From positions 1 to 22,572 of the forward strand of contig DFMV01000076.1 in NCBI GenBank assembly GCA_002375765.1: a stretch of DNA of 22,572 nucleotides, given 5' to 3'. This DNA is from Rhizobiales bacterium UBA3584 (GTDB lineage: Bacteria > Pseudomonadota > Alphaproteobacteria > Rhizobiales > Devosiaceae). The position numbers and the translations under genes were made by a program. Under the pieces are notes generated by a model. The model did no database searches. It saw only the letters and a program-made list of their open reading frames with translations, and was not told the origin of the DNA. Every line of letters begins with the position of its first letter. The first letter of the stretch is position 1. Shown one piece after another: positions 6,801 through 14,053 of this stretch.

Positions 6801-7202
6801 ATGTCCCGCGTAAAAAGAGGCGTTACCGCCCACGCCCGCCACAAGAAGGTGATCAAGGCCGCCAAAGGCTATTACGGTCGCCGTTCCACCAATTACCGCT
6901 CTGCCGTACAGGCCGTCGAGAAGGCCGGCCAGTACGCCTATCGCGACCGCAAGCAGAAGAAGCGCAATTTCCGCGCCCTGTGGATCCAGCGCATCAACGC
7001 CGCCGTGCGCAGCCATGGGTTGACCTATGGTCGATTTATCGACGGCCTCAGCAAGGCTGAGGTTGCTGTGGACCGCAAGGTTCTGGCCGATCTGGCAGTG
7101 CGCGAACCGGCAGCTTTCGAAGCGCTGGTTGCCAAGGCCAAGGAAGCCCTCGCCTATCTGGGCGACGTCGAAGCGACCACGCACGAGCGCATTTCCGCCT
7201 AA
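6801..7202 (+). CDS. rplT: Ribosomal protein bL20
   Basis: This is large-subunit ribosomal protein L20, 133 aa. It binds 23S rRNA early in assembly and in some bacteria represses its own operon. The basic N-terminus [19 protein letters not shown], then [33 protein letters not shown] and [16 protein letters not shown], are family hallmarks. GAGGAA (6788-6793) is seven bases before ATG 6801. The C-terminal tail is slightly longer than the roughly 118 aa of E. coli L20, as is common in alphaproteobacteria. It is flanked on both sides by copies of the same palindromic repeat. Confidence 0.97.
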   Translation: MSRVKRGVTAHARHKKVIKAAKGYYGRRSTNYRSAVQAVEKAGQYAYRDRKQKKRNFRALWIQRINAAVRSHGLTYGRFIDGLSKAEVAVDRKVLADLAVREPAAFEALVAKAKEALAYLGDVEATTHERISA

Positions 7203-7236
7203 AAGGCATCTGCGACTCCACCAGCCTTTATGGATC

Positions 7237-7282
7237 GCGTTGTCGAACCGAAAAAACCGGTTCCCACTTTTTCTGACAACGC
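7237..7282. repeat. Intergenic palindromic repeat, copy 2
   Basis: This 46-bp element has the same inverted ends as copy 1: GCGTTGTC (7237-7244) and GACAACGC (7275-7282). The interior differs by a few bases: ACCGAAAAAACCGG, then TTCCCACTTTTT. It sits between rplT and the hairpin upstream of pheS. The two copies bracket rplT exactly. Confidence 0.7.
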
Positions 7283-7309
7283 TCCAGCCTGCTGAGGCCG
7301 AATTTGAAA

Positions 7310-7348
7310 GCCTTGCGCTGCCCCTTTTGGGGTGGCGCGGGGCTTTTT
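7310..7348 (+). terminator. Strong hairpin terminator or attenuator before pheS
   Basis: Bases 7310-7324 pair completely with 7329-7343 over a TTTT loop. That is fifteen pairs, four of them G-U, and the stem is followed at once by TTTTT (7344-7348). This is a textbook intrinsic terminator. It ends the rpmI-rplT transcript or attenuates read-through into pheST. Only 36 bases separate the T-tract from the pheS start, and I see no promoter in that gap. Confidence 0.85.
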
Positions 7349-7384
7349 CGTTTGCTACCGCTTCGCCCGCAAAAAGAGTTTCCC

Positions 7385-8485
7385 ATGTTAGAGAACATCA
7401 TGTCCGACGAGATCGCCGACCTCAGCCAATCGATCCACGCCGCCATTGGAAATGCGCAGGATGAAGCCGCGCTCGAGACGGTGCGGGTTTCGGCATTGGG
7501 CAAGAAGGGGTCGATTTCGGCGCTGCTTGCCACGCTGGGAAAAATGACCCCGGAGGAACGCAAGGAAAAAGGCCCCGCGATCAACGGGCTCAAGGCCGAG
7601 ATCGGCGCCGCCATCGAAACCCGACGCGAGGCGCTGGCTGCAGCCGCGCTCGAAAAGCGCCTGGCCAGCGAAAAGCTCGATGTGACCCTGCCGCTGCGCC
7701 CGGCCCCCACCGCCACAGGACGTGTCCATCCGGTGAGCCAGGTGATCGACGAGATCACGGCGATCTTTTCGGACATGGGGTTTGCGATTGCCGAAGGGCC
7801 GGACGTCGAGACCGATTATTACAATTTCACGGCGCTCAATTTCCCCGAGGGCCATCCGGCGCGGGAAATGCACGACACGTTCTTTTTCGAGCCCGATGCC
7901 GAGGGCAACCGCAAGCTGTTGCGCACCCATACCTCCCCGGTGCAGGTGCGCACCATGGAACAGAGCGAACCGCCGATCCGCATCATCATTCCCGGCCGCA
8001 CCTATCGCAACGACTCAGACCAGACCCACACTCCGATGTTCCATCAGGTCGAGGGGCTGGTGATCGACAAGCAGAGCCATATCGGGCAATTGCGCTGGGT
8101 GCTCGAAGAATTCCTCAAGGCGTTTTTCGAAGTCGAGAGCGTTACGACCCGGTTCCGCCCGAGCTTTTTCCCCTTTACCGAGCCGAGCATGGAAGTGGAC
8201 GTGCAATGCGACCGCTCGGGCAATGAAGTCAAGATCGGGCAGGGCAATGACTGGCTGGAAATCCTGGGTTGCGGCATGGTGCATCCCAATGTGATCGAAG
8301 CCGGGGGGCTGGACCCCGATGTCTACCAGGGCTTTGCCTGGGGCATGGGGATCGACCGGCTCGCCATGCTCAAATACGGCATGGCCGATCTGCGCGCGTT
8401 CTTTGACGCCGACAAGCGCTGGCTCGACCATTACGGCTTCCGGCCGCTCGACCTGCCGACGCTGTTCGGTGGGCTGTCGAGCTGA
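7385..8485 (+). CDS. pheS: Phenylalanyl-tRNA synthetase alpha subunit
   Basis: PheS, 366 aa, is the catalytic subunit of the heterotetrameric PheRS that charges tRNA-Phe. The N-terminal coiled coil (about 1-100) binds tRNA. The class II aminoacylation core follows, with motif 2 [20 protein letters not shown] (205-224), [13 protein letters not shown] (261-273) and motif 3 [14 protein letters not shown] (316-329). The start is ATG 7385; ATG 7400 gives a 361-aa form and is equally plausible because neither has a strong Shine-Dalgarno. The gene ends in TGATG, so the ASCH gene begins within its stop codon. A strong hairpin terminator lies directly upstream, which suggests attenuation control as known for enterobacterial pheST. 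No Phe-rich leader peptide was found. Confidence 0.96.
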   Translation: MLENIMSDEIADLSQSIHAAIGNAQDEAALETVRVSALGKKGSISALLATLGKMTPEERKEKGPAINGLKAEIGAAIETRREALAAAALEKRLASEKLDVTLPLRPAPTATGRVHPVSQVIDEITAIFSDMGFAIAEGPDVETDYYNFTALNFPEGHPAREMHDTFFFEPDAEGNRKLLRTHTSPVQVRTMEQSEPPIRIIIPGRTYRNDSDQTHTPMFHQVEGLVIDKQSHIGQLRWVLEEFLKAFFEVESVTTRFRPSFFPFTEPSMEVDVQCDRSGNEVKIGQGNDWLEILGCGMVHPNVIEAGGLDPDVYQGFAWGMGIDRLAMLKYGMADLRAFFDADKRWLDHYGFRPLDLPTLFGGLSS

Positions 8486-8886
8486 TGGTTTTGCCTGACC
8501 GTTACAGCGGTGCGCATCAGTTCGCCTTCGGGGACAGCCCTGAACTGGCGGATGAATTGCTCGCCCTGGTCCTTGCCGGCAAGAAAACAGCAACGTGCGG
8601 CGCGCTGCGCGATCACGAGGCGGGCGAACCCATGCCGCAAGTGGGGCGGCAGGACGTGGTTCTGGATGGACGCGGGCAACCGGCCTGCGTGATTGAAACC
8701 ACAGCGGTCGAGATCGTGCCGTTTGACGCGGTCACGGCCGATTTTGCCGAAGCCGAGGGCGAAGGTCCCTATGACGCCTGGCGCGAAGGACACATCGCCT
8801 TTTTTGGCCGCAATGGCGGCTGGGACGGCCAAATGAAACTTGTTTGTGAGCGTTTTGCGCTCGTTGAAGTTCTCGATAGGACCTGA
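8485..8886 (+). CDS. ASCH domain protein between pheS and pheT
   Basis: This 133-aa protein reads as an ASCH-domain protein of the YhfF/DUF984-like group, a PUA-like beta-barrel fold thought to bind RNA or nucleotides. The conserved part is FAFGDSPELADELLALVLAG, then KKTATC with the Gly-Lys-Lys-Thr-Ala-Thr signature, then VGRQDVVLDGRGQPACVIETT and the acidic/aromatic EGEGPYDAWREGHIAFF. The start ATG 8485 overlaps the pheS stop by one base, and its own stop is two bases before pheT, so all three are co-translated. The position suggests a link to tRNA or translation, but no substrate can be assigned. Composition matches the neighbours, so recent transfer is unlikely. Confidence 0.88.
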   Translation: MVLPDRYSGAHQFAFGDSPELADELLALVLAGKKTATCGALRDHEAGEPMPQVGRQDVVLDGRGQPACVIETTAVEIVPFDAVTADFAEAEGEGPYDAWREGHIAFFGRNGGWDGQMKLVCERFALVEVLDRT

Positions 8887-8888
8887 AG

Positions 8889-11309
8889 ATGAAATTCACG
8901 ATTTCCTGGCTCAAGGATCACCTCGAGACCACCGCCTCCAATGCCGAAATCATCGACACGCTGACCATGATCGGGCTTGAGGTCGAGGACGTGAGCGATA
9001 GCGGCGCGGCGCTCAAAAGCTTCGTGACCGCGCATGTGGTTTCCGCCGAGCAGCACCCCAATGCCGACAAGCTGAGGGTGTGCAAGGTGGATGCGGGCAC
9101 CGGGGAATTGATCGATGTGGTGTGCGGCGCCCCCAATGCGCGCACGGGGCTGAAATCGGTCTTTGCCTTTGCCGGCACCTATATCCCCGGCAAGGACATC
9201 ACCATCGGCAAGGGCAATATCCGCGGGCAGGTGTCGAACGGCATGCTGTGCTCGAATGCCGAGCTCGAGCTGTCCGACGATCATGACGGGATCATCGAGT
9301 TGCCTGAGGACGCGCCGATCGGCGTGCCCTACCCCGATTATGCGGGGATAGATGAGGTGGTGATCGATATCGGGCTGACACCGAACCGGGGTGACGCCAC
9401 CGGGGTTTACGGCATTGCGCGCGACCTGGCCGCGGCGGGACTTGGTACGCTCAAGGCAACCGACATGTCGCCGGTGGCCTCCAAGGGCGCCAGCCCCATT
9501 GCGCCGCTGCCGCACGAATTTGCCGAGGGCGAGCCCAAAGCCATCCGCAAGTTTGCCGGCCGCTACATTGCCGGCATCAAGAACGGCCCCTCCCCCGATT
9601 GGCTGGCGCAGCGCCTGCGCGCCGTCGGGCTGCGCCCGATCAACGCCGTGGTGGACATCACCAATCTGGTCTCTCTGGGCTGGGGGCGTCCGCTGCATGC
9701 CTATGACGCGGCCAAGATCGAGGGACAGATGGTGCTGCGCAACGCACGCGGCGAGGCGTTCGAGGCACTCGACAACAAGATCTATACGCTCGACGAGACC
9801 ATGACGGTGATTGCCGACGACAAAGGCCCGCTTTGTCTTGGCGGGATCATGGGCGGCACCCGGTCGGGCGTTACCGAAGAGACTGTCGATGTGTTCATGG
9901 AGTGCGCGAGCTGGGACCCCGAACTGATCGCCCAGTCGGGCCGCAAGACCGGTATCATCTCCGATGCCCGCTATCGGCTGGAGCGCTCGGTCGATCCGGC
10001 CCTGACCGAACCGGGACTGGAGCTTGCCACACGTCTTGTGCTGGAGCTGTGCGGCGGTGAGCCCATGGAGCCGGCGATTTCCGGCGAGGATGTTTTTCCC
10101 GATACCGTTGTGGAGTTCCCACTTTCGGAAACCGCGCGCCTCACCGGGCTCGACGTTTCCCCCGACCGGGTGGAAGACATTCTGGGGCGGCTGGGCTTTG
10201 TGATGGAGGGCGAAGGGCCCGTTCGGCATGTGAAGGTGCCCTCGTGGCGCCCGGACGTGACGATCAAGGCGGACCTCGTTGAAGAGGTGATGCGCATTGT
10301 GGGCGTTGACCGCGTGCCGGTCGAACCCTTGCCGCGGCTCTCCGGCGTGGCGCCCAAAATGCTGACCCCGATCCAGAACCGGCGCCGCATCGTGCGGCGG
10401 ACGCTGGCGGCGCGCGGCATGGACGAGGCCATGACCTGGTCGTTCATCTCCACCGAGCTTGCCCAAGCCTTCGGTGGCGGCAAGCCTCAATTGCGGCTGG
10501 CCAATGCCATTGCTTCGGACATGACCGACATGCGGCCATCGCTGTTGCCAGGCCTGCTCATGGGCGCGGCGCGCAACGGAAATCGCGGGCTGGACGATGT
10601 TGCGCTGTTTGAAGTGGGGCAGGTGTTTTTCTCCGATACGCCGGAGGGCCAGCGCACGCACGCAACCGGCATCCGGACGGGCACGTGCGGGATCGGCGGG
10701 GCCGGACGGCACTGGCAGGGCAAGGCCGAAAGGGTCGGGGTTTACGACGCCAAGGCGGACCTCGGCGCGGCGCTCGATGCTCTGGGTGTCGATATCGACA
10801 AGGTGCAGGTGGTTTCCGAACCGGCACCCTGGAGCCATCCGGGGCGCGGCGGACGCATCCAGCTCGGGCCCAAACTGATCCTTGGCTGGTTCGGGGAGCT
10901 GCATCCGGCAATGGCGGCAAAATTTGATCTTGGCGGCCCGGTTGCCGCGTTCGAGATCGATCTCGACGCGTTGCCCGAACCGCGCAAGAAGGCGACACGG
11001 GCCAAGCCGGCGCTGGCACTGTCCACGCTGCAGCCGGTGCGGCGCGATTTTGCCTTTGTTGTGAGTACAGATGTCGAAGCCGCAAATATCTTGCGCGCGG
11101 CCAGGGGTGCCGAAAAGGCGCTCGTCACCGAGGTGACGATCTTTGACGTTTTTTCCGGTGCTCATGTGGGCGAAGGCAACAAATCGGTGGCTATCGAAGT
11201 TACCCTGCAACCAAAGGACAAAACGCTGACCGATGAGGAGATCGAGGCGGTGTCGGGAAAGATCGTGGCGGCTGTAGAAAAAGCGACAGGGGGCGTGTTG
11301 CGTGGGTGA
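8889..11309 (+). CDS. pheT: Phenylalanyl-tRNA synthetase beta subunit
   Basis: PheT, 806 aa, is the partner of PheS and carries editing and tRNA-recognition domains. In order: the N-terminal MKFTISWLKDHL; an EMAP/OB tRNA-binding domain (about 40-148, with HPNADKLRVCKVDAG); the B3/B4 editing region (about 210-380, with VVDITNLV and GGIMGG); B5 (about 400-475, ending PSWRPDVTIKADLVEEVMRI); the catalytic-like core (about 490-690, with HPGRGGRIQLG and LGWFGELHP); and an FDX-ACB anticodon-binding domain (about 712-806, starting LQPVRRDFAFVV). AGGA (8878-8881) lies seven bases upstream of ATG 8889. All domains are present and the length is normal. Confidence 0.97.
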   Translation: MKFTISWLKDHLETTASNAEIIDTLTMIGLEVEDVSDSGAALKSFVTAHVVSAEQHPNADKLRVCKVDAGTGELIDVVCGAPNARTGLKSVFAFAGTYIPGKDITIGKGNIRGQVSNGMLCSNAELELSDDHDGIIELPEDAPIGVPYPDYAGIDEVVIDIGLTPNRGDATGVYGIARDLAAAGLGTLKATDMSPVASKGASPIAPLPHEFAEGEPKAIRKFAGRYIAGIKNGPSPDWLAQRLRAVGLRPINAVVDITNLVSLGWGRPLHAYDAAKIEGQMVLRNARGEAFEALDNKIYTLDETMTVIADDKGPLCLGGIMGGTRSGVTEETVDVFMECASWDPELIAQSGRKTGIISDARYRLERSVDPALTEPGLELATRLVLELCGGEPMEPAISGEDVFPDTVVEFPLSETARLTGLDVSPDRVEDILGRLGFVMEGEGPVRHVKVPSWRPDVTIKADLVEEVMRIVGVDRVPVEPLPRLSGVAPKMLTPIQNRRRIVRRTLAARGMDEAMTWSFISTELAQAFGGGKPQLRLANAIASDMTDMRPSLLPGLLMGAARNGNRGLDDVALFEVGQVFFSDTPEGQRTHATGIRTGTCGIGGAGRHWQGKAERVGVYDAKADLGAALDALGVDIDKVQVVSEPAPWSHPGRGGRIQLGPKLILGWFGELHPAMAAKFDLGGPVAAFEIDLDALPEPRKKATRAKPALALSTLQPVRRDFAFVVSTDVEAANILRAARGAEKALVTEVTIFDVFSGAHVGEGNKSVAIEVTLQPKDKTLTDEEIEAVSGKIVAAVEKATGGVLRG

Positions 11310-12468
11310 GGCGGCCCTCCGCCGGGCTGGAGCGCAGGTTCTGCGAACCGAGTTGAGCTTTGCGGGGTTGTCCGCGGACAACCCCGCACGGCGTCGGCCG
11401 CGATCGCCATGGCGTCCCCGTCCGGCCGGTTTCTGGACGGCATTCGAGGATAAGGCGCTTTATTACGACGCGTTCCGGGTCGAGAACGGCAAGGACGTTC
11501 TGCTGGTCGGCCCGACACCACTCAATCTTCGGTCCGGGCTTGCGGCGGCGCGCTACAGTGCGCTTCCGTCGGGGACGACGCTCAAGGCCGAATTGTTCCC
11601 CTCGCGCTCGACCATGCTGACCCGGCTTGCCGATGTGCCGGGCGATGCACAGGCGGTGCGGGTCGAGGCGTTCGGCGAGATTTTCGATCTGGCCATCCAG
11701 CCCAATTTCTCGACTGCCCTTTCGGGCGCGCGAATCCTGTTCACGATCAACAAGAACAACCGGCTCGAATGGATCGCCGATTGGGCGCATTGGCATGCGG
11801 CGCTGCATAGCACCGATACGGTGATCCTGTTCGACAACGGTTCGACCGATTATACGATCGATCAACTGGAAGCCACGCTGGCCGGCGTTGACGGGCTCAA
11901 GACGGTGATCGTCATCGACGTGCCGCACAAGTTCGGGCCGATCGACACCTCGGTCCTGGTCACCAAGTTCTATCCGCGCTTCTTGCAGATATCGATGACC
12001 AACCTGGCGCTGCGCCGGTTCGGGATGGACGCGGAAGGCTTGCTCGATTGCGACATTGACGAGCTGGCCTGGGCGGAGGGCCAATCGGTTTACCAGCGAG
12101 CCGGCCAAAGCGCTGTGGGCGTTGTGCGCATGCGCGGGCGGTGGATCGAAGCGGCGCGGGCCCCCGATATGGAGGCTCGTCATCACGCCTTCCGGCACAG
12201 GCTGGCCAATTTCCGCCATCGGCTATCGCCACCCAAATGGGTTCTGGATCCGCGCCGTGACTGGGTGAAGCCCCTATCGGTCCACCCCTATCTCCACCGC
12301 ATCCACGGTGCCCCCATAACGGCCCGGCAGCTTGATGACACTGCTATGTTCTTCCACTTCAAAGGCATCAACACCAATTGGAAGGAAGAGAGGACGGACA
12401 TCAAGGGCATTGACATCGAAACCCTTGTCGAAGACGAAGAACTCCAGATCGCCCGCCAGACCCTGTAG
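11302..12468 (+). CDS. Family 2-like glycosyltransferase
   Basis: This protein is up to 388 aa and resembles the glycosyltransferase 2-like family (Glyco_tranf_2_4 type). It has FTINKNNRLEWIADWAHWH (147-165), DNGSTD (178-183) and an acidic DCDIDELAW (249-257), which would bind the metal and nucleotide-sugar. A C-terminal MFFHFKGINTNWKEER is typical of this group. It should act in the cytoplasm on a surface polysaccharide or LPS precursor; the sugar is unknown. The start is uncertain. GTG 11302 overlaps pheT by 8 bp, but residues 20-42 cover a perfect DNA palindrome and an arginine/proline-rich run that look non-coding. TTG 11353 and TTG 11368 are alternatives. Family-like sequence begins at FWTAFEDKALYYDAF (44-58). 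Confidence 0.72.
   Translation: MGEAALRRAGAQVLRTELSFAGLSADNPARRRPRSPWRPRPAGFWTAFEDKALYYDAFRVENGKDVLLVGPTPLNLRSGLAAARYSALPSGTTLKAELFPSRSTMLTRLADVPGDAQAVRVEAFGEIFDLAIQPNFSTALSGARILFTINKNNRLEWIADWAHWHAALHSTDTVILFDNGSTDYTIDQLEATLAGVDGLKTVIVIDVPHKFGPIDTSVLVTKFYPRFLQISMTNLALRRFGMDAEGLLDCDIDELAWAEGQSVYQRAGQSAVGVVRMRGRWIEAARAPDMEARHHAFRHRLANFRHRLSPPKWVLDPRRDWVKPLSVHPYLHRIHGAPITARQLDDTAMFFHFKGINTNWKEERTDIKGIDIETLVEDEELQIARQTL
11361..11388. repeat. Perfect 28-bp palindrome after pheT
   Basis: TGCGGGGTTGTCCG (11361-11374) is followed by its exact reverse complement (11375-11388). As RNA this is a 12-bp stem closed by a CGCG loop. It begins 51 bases after the pheT stop and lies inside the annotated N-terminus of the glycosyltransferase. 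No T-tract follows, so it is not a standard intrinsic terminator. Confidence 0.75.
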
Positions 12469-12512
12469 GTCGGGCCCCGCTTCTCGTATCAAAGACAGGA
12501 GCCTTTCCGGGC

Positions 12513-13346
12513 ATGTCCAAACTGCCGATAGTCTGCTCATTCTGGCACGGCCCGATGTCCTGGCTGGAGCGGCTCTGCATCACGTCGTTTATCGCCCAGG
12601 GTCATCGATTTGATCTCTACAGTTATGAGCGTCCCGAGGGGCTGCCCGAAGGTTGCGGATGGCGTGACGCGGCCGAAATCGTGCCTCGCGAAGACATCTT
12701 CTTTTACAAGGGTGACCGTTCGCCAGCCGTTTTTGCCGACTATTTCAGGTTGATGCTGATGGTCCGCGAGGCGGGGATTTGGGTGGATTGCGACATGCTC
12801 TGCGTCCGTCCGTTTTCCGGCCTTTCACCCTATGTCTTCGGCTATGAAGTGCCGCCGGGTCGGGGACCTCACGCGGGCCAGATCAACAACGCCGTTCTTC
12901 GTCTGCCCAAGGACAGCGCGCTATTGGAAGCGTTACTGGGCATTTTCGATGGCGACAGCGAGAAAGTCGATCCAGTGTGGATGCCGCGCTACCGCCGCAT
13001 TGAAATTGCCTTCCGGCGCATGCTGGGGCAGCGCGTCGGCCTGACCCATATGCAGTTTGGAGCCACCGGCCCATTTCCCCTAACCTATTTTGCCAGGAAG
13101 CTGGGGAAGGACGGTGAGGCCCTGGCTGCCACCGCTTTCTATCCCTTGCCCTATGACGACGTACGGTCGCTGCTCTCGCCTGGTAGCAGTCTCGAGCGCT
13201 ATATTCATCCCGAGACGCTTGGTGTGCATCTGTGGCGCATGGCTCTCACCGGTCGCTCGCGTCGTCCGGAGCCGCAACGACCGTCATCAGGCAGCGCTCT
13301 GGCGGGTGTTGCTGAACGCCTGGGCGTGGAAACGACGCTGTCATGA
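12513..13346 (+). CDS. DXD glycosyltransferase, GT32-like
   Basis: This 277-aa protein resembles the DXD sugar-binding (Gly_transf_sug, GT32-like) glycosyltransferases. The key block is DYFRLMLMVREAGIWVDCDM (76-95), with the D92-C-D94 metal-binding motif followed by LCVRPF, the usual context in this family. The N-terminus KLPIVCSFWHGPMSWLERLC fits the nucleotide-sugar fold. It probably adds one sugar to a surface glycan; donor and acceptor are unknown. AGGAG at 12497-12501 lies about eleven bases before ATG 12513. It follows the first glycosyltransferase by 44 bp and overlaps the next gene by four bases (ATGA), so the three form an operon. Confidence 0.85.
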   Translation: MSKLPIVCSFWHGPMSWLERLCITSFIAQGHRFDLYSYERPEGLPEGCGWRDAAEIVPREDIFFYKGDRSPAVFADYFRLMLMVREAGIWVDCDMLCVRPFSGLSPYVFGYEVPPGRGPHAGQINNAVLRLPKDSALLEALLGIFDGDSEKVDPVWMPRYRRIEIAFRRMLGQRVGLTHMQFGATGPFPLTYFARKLGKDGEALAATAFYPLPYDDVRSLLSPGSSLERYIHPETLGVHLWRMALTGRSRRPEPQRPSSGSALAGVAERLGVETTLS

Positions 13347-14053
13347 CTGCGCTGTTTGGCGATTGGCGTCATGGCGTGCTGCTTGTGCTGCTGTTCTGCC
13401 TTCCCGTGCTTCTGGCAGATGTGGGGACGGCCCTTATCATGGTCACGGCCGGCCTTGTCGCCATAACTGCCGCACCACGCCTTATTGCCAAGGACTTTCC
13501 CGAAACGCATGCTGTCCGGCTTTTGCTGACCGCATTTGTTCTGATGGCTGTAGCGCTATCGATATCGGCACATGGCTTATGGGACGCGCGGTTCATCCTC
13601 AACTTCGCTCCGCTGCTCATTGCCTTGCCTCTGGTAGCAGCAAAGGCAAATTACCGGCCCCAGGCAAGCCTCACTCATATCGCCGTCCTTTCGGCGGCGG
13701 GGGCTTTGCTCTCGCTGGTTGTCGCAGGCGTGCAGGTCTTTGTTCTCGAGGAGTCGCGCGCCGGCGGGCATGTCATCAACGCCATTCACTTCGCCAATAT
13801 CGCCGTAACTCTGGGCATCATATCCTATTTCGCCATGCTGGCGGCACCGGTGGTTGGCGTGATGGCCGGCCCGAAAGACCGGGTTTTCCTTGGTCGGGTC
13901 TATGGTGCGCTCGTGCTCGCTGTGGGGTTCTTCGTTTTCGGGTTGACGAGCCGGCTCATGGGGCAGGCCCTGCAGCTGACGCTTTTTTGCATGATGACTA
14001 TGATTATCGCCCGTTACGGCTGGAAGGAGAACGAGACTGGCCACGCGATCTGA
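13343..14053 (+). CDS. Short O-antigen ligase-like membrane protein
   Basis: This 236-aa protein is very hydrophobic, with about eight predicted membrane segments (roughly 9-26, 28-45, 57-75, 82-99, 110-134, 148-170, 180-200 and 207-224). The stretch GGHVINAIHFANIAVTLGII (141-160) resembles the conserved NPI(P/H)F-N region of WaaL/O-antigen ligase proteins, and two glycosyltransferases precede it. Usual ligases have about 400 aa and a large periplasmic loop in the second half, which is missing here. The gene ends 17 bp inside trhO. I infer a C-terminally truncated ligase, perhaps caused by a deletion that joined the glycan locus to trhO. It may instead be a short unrelated membrane protein. 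Confidence 0.6.
   Translation: MTALFGDWRHGVLLVLLFCLPVLLADVGTALIMVTAGLVAITAAPRLIAKDFPETHAVRLLLTAFVLMAVALSISAHGLWDARFILNFAPLLIALPLVAAKANYRPQASLTHIAVLSAAGALLSLVVAGVQVFVLEESRAGGHVINAIHFANIAVTLGIISYFAMLAAPVVGVMAGPKDRVFLGRVYGALVLAVGFFVFGLTSRLMGQALQLTLFCMMTMIIARYGWKENETGHAI
14024..14039 (+). promoter_or_regulatory. Shine-Dalgarno and CTG start of trhO
   Basis: AAGGAGA at 14024-14030 is a near-perfect Shine-Dalgarno. Six bases later is CTG (14037-14039), followed by codons for ATRSDIKILAIYKF. No standard start codon exists in this frame between the stop at 14001 and TTG 14157, which would cut off conserved sequence. A CTG start, or a recent ATG-to-CTG change, is the simplest reading. Confidence 0.6.

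Noticed and set aside
7230..7295. Short ORF before pheS as a possible pheM-like leader peptide
   Set aside because: Only one Phe codon in 21 and it runs through the intergenic repeat; not a convincing attenuation leader.
8769..11381. 870-codon open frame on the minus strand opposite pheT
   Set aside because: It is the GC-rich shadow of pheT. The product is full of His/Arg/Gly with no domain, and pheT is certain.
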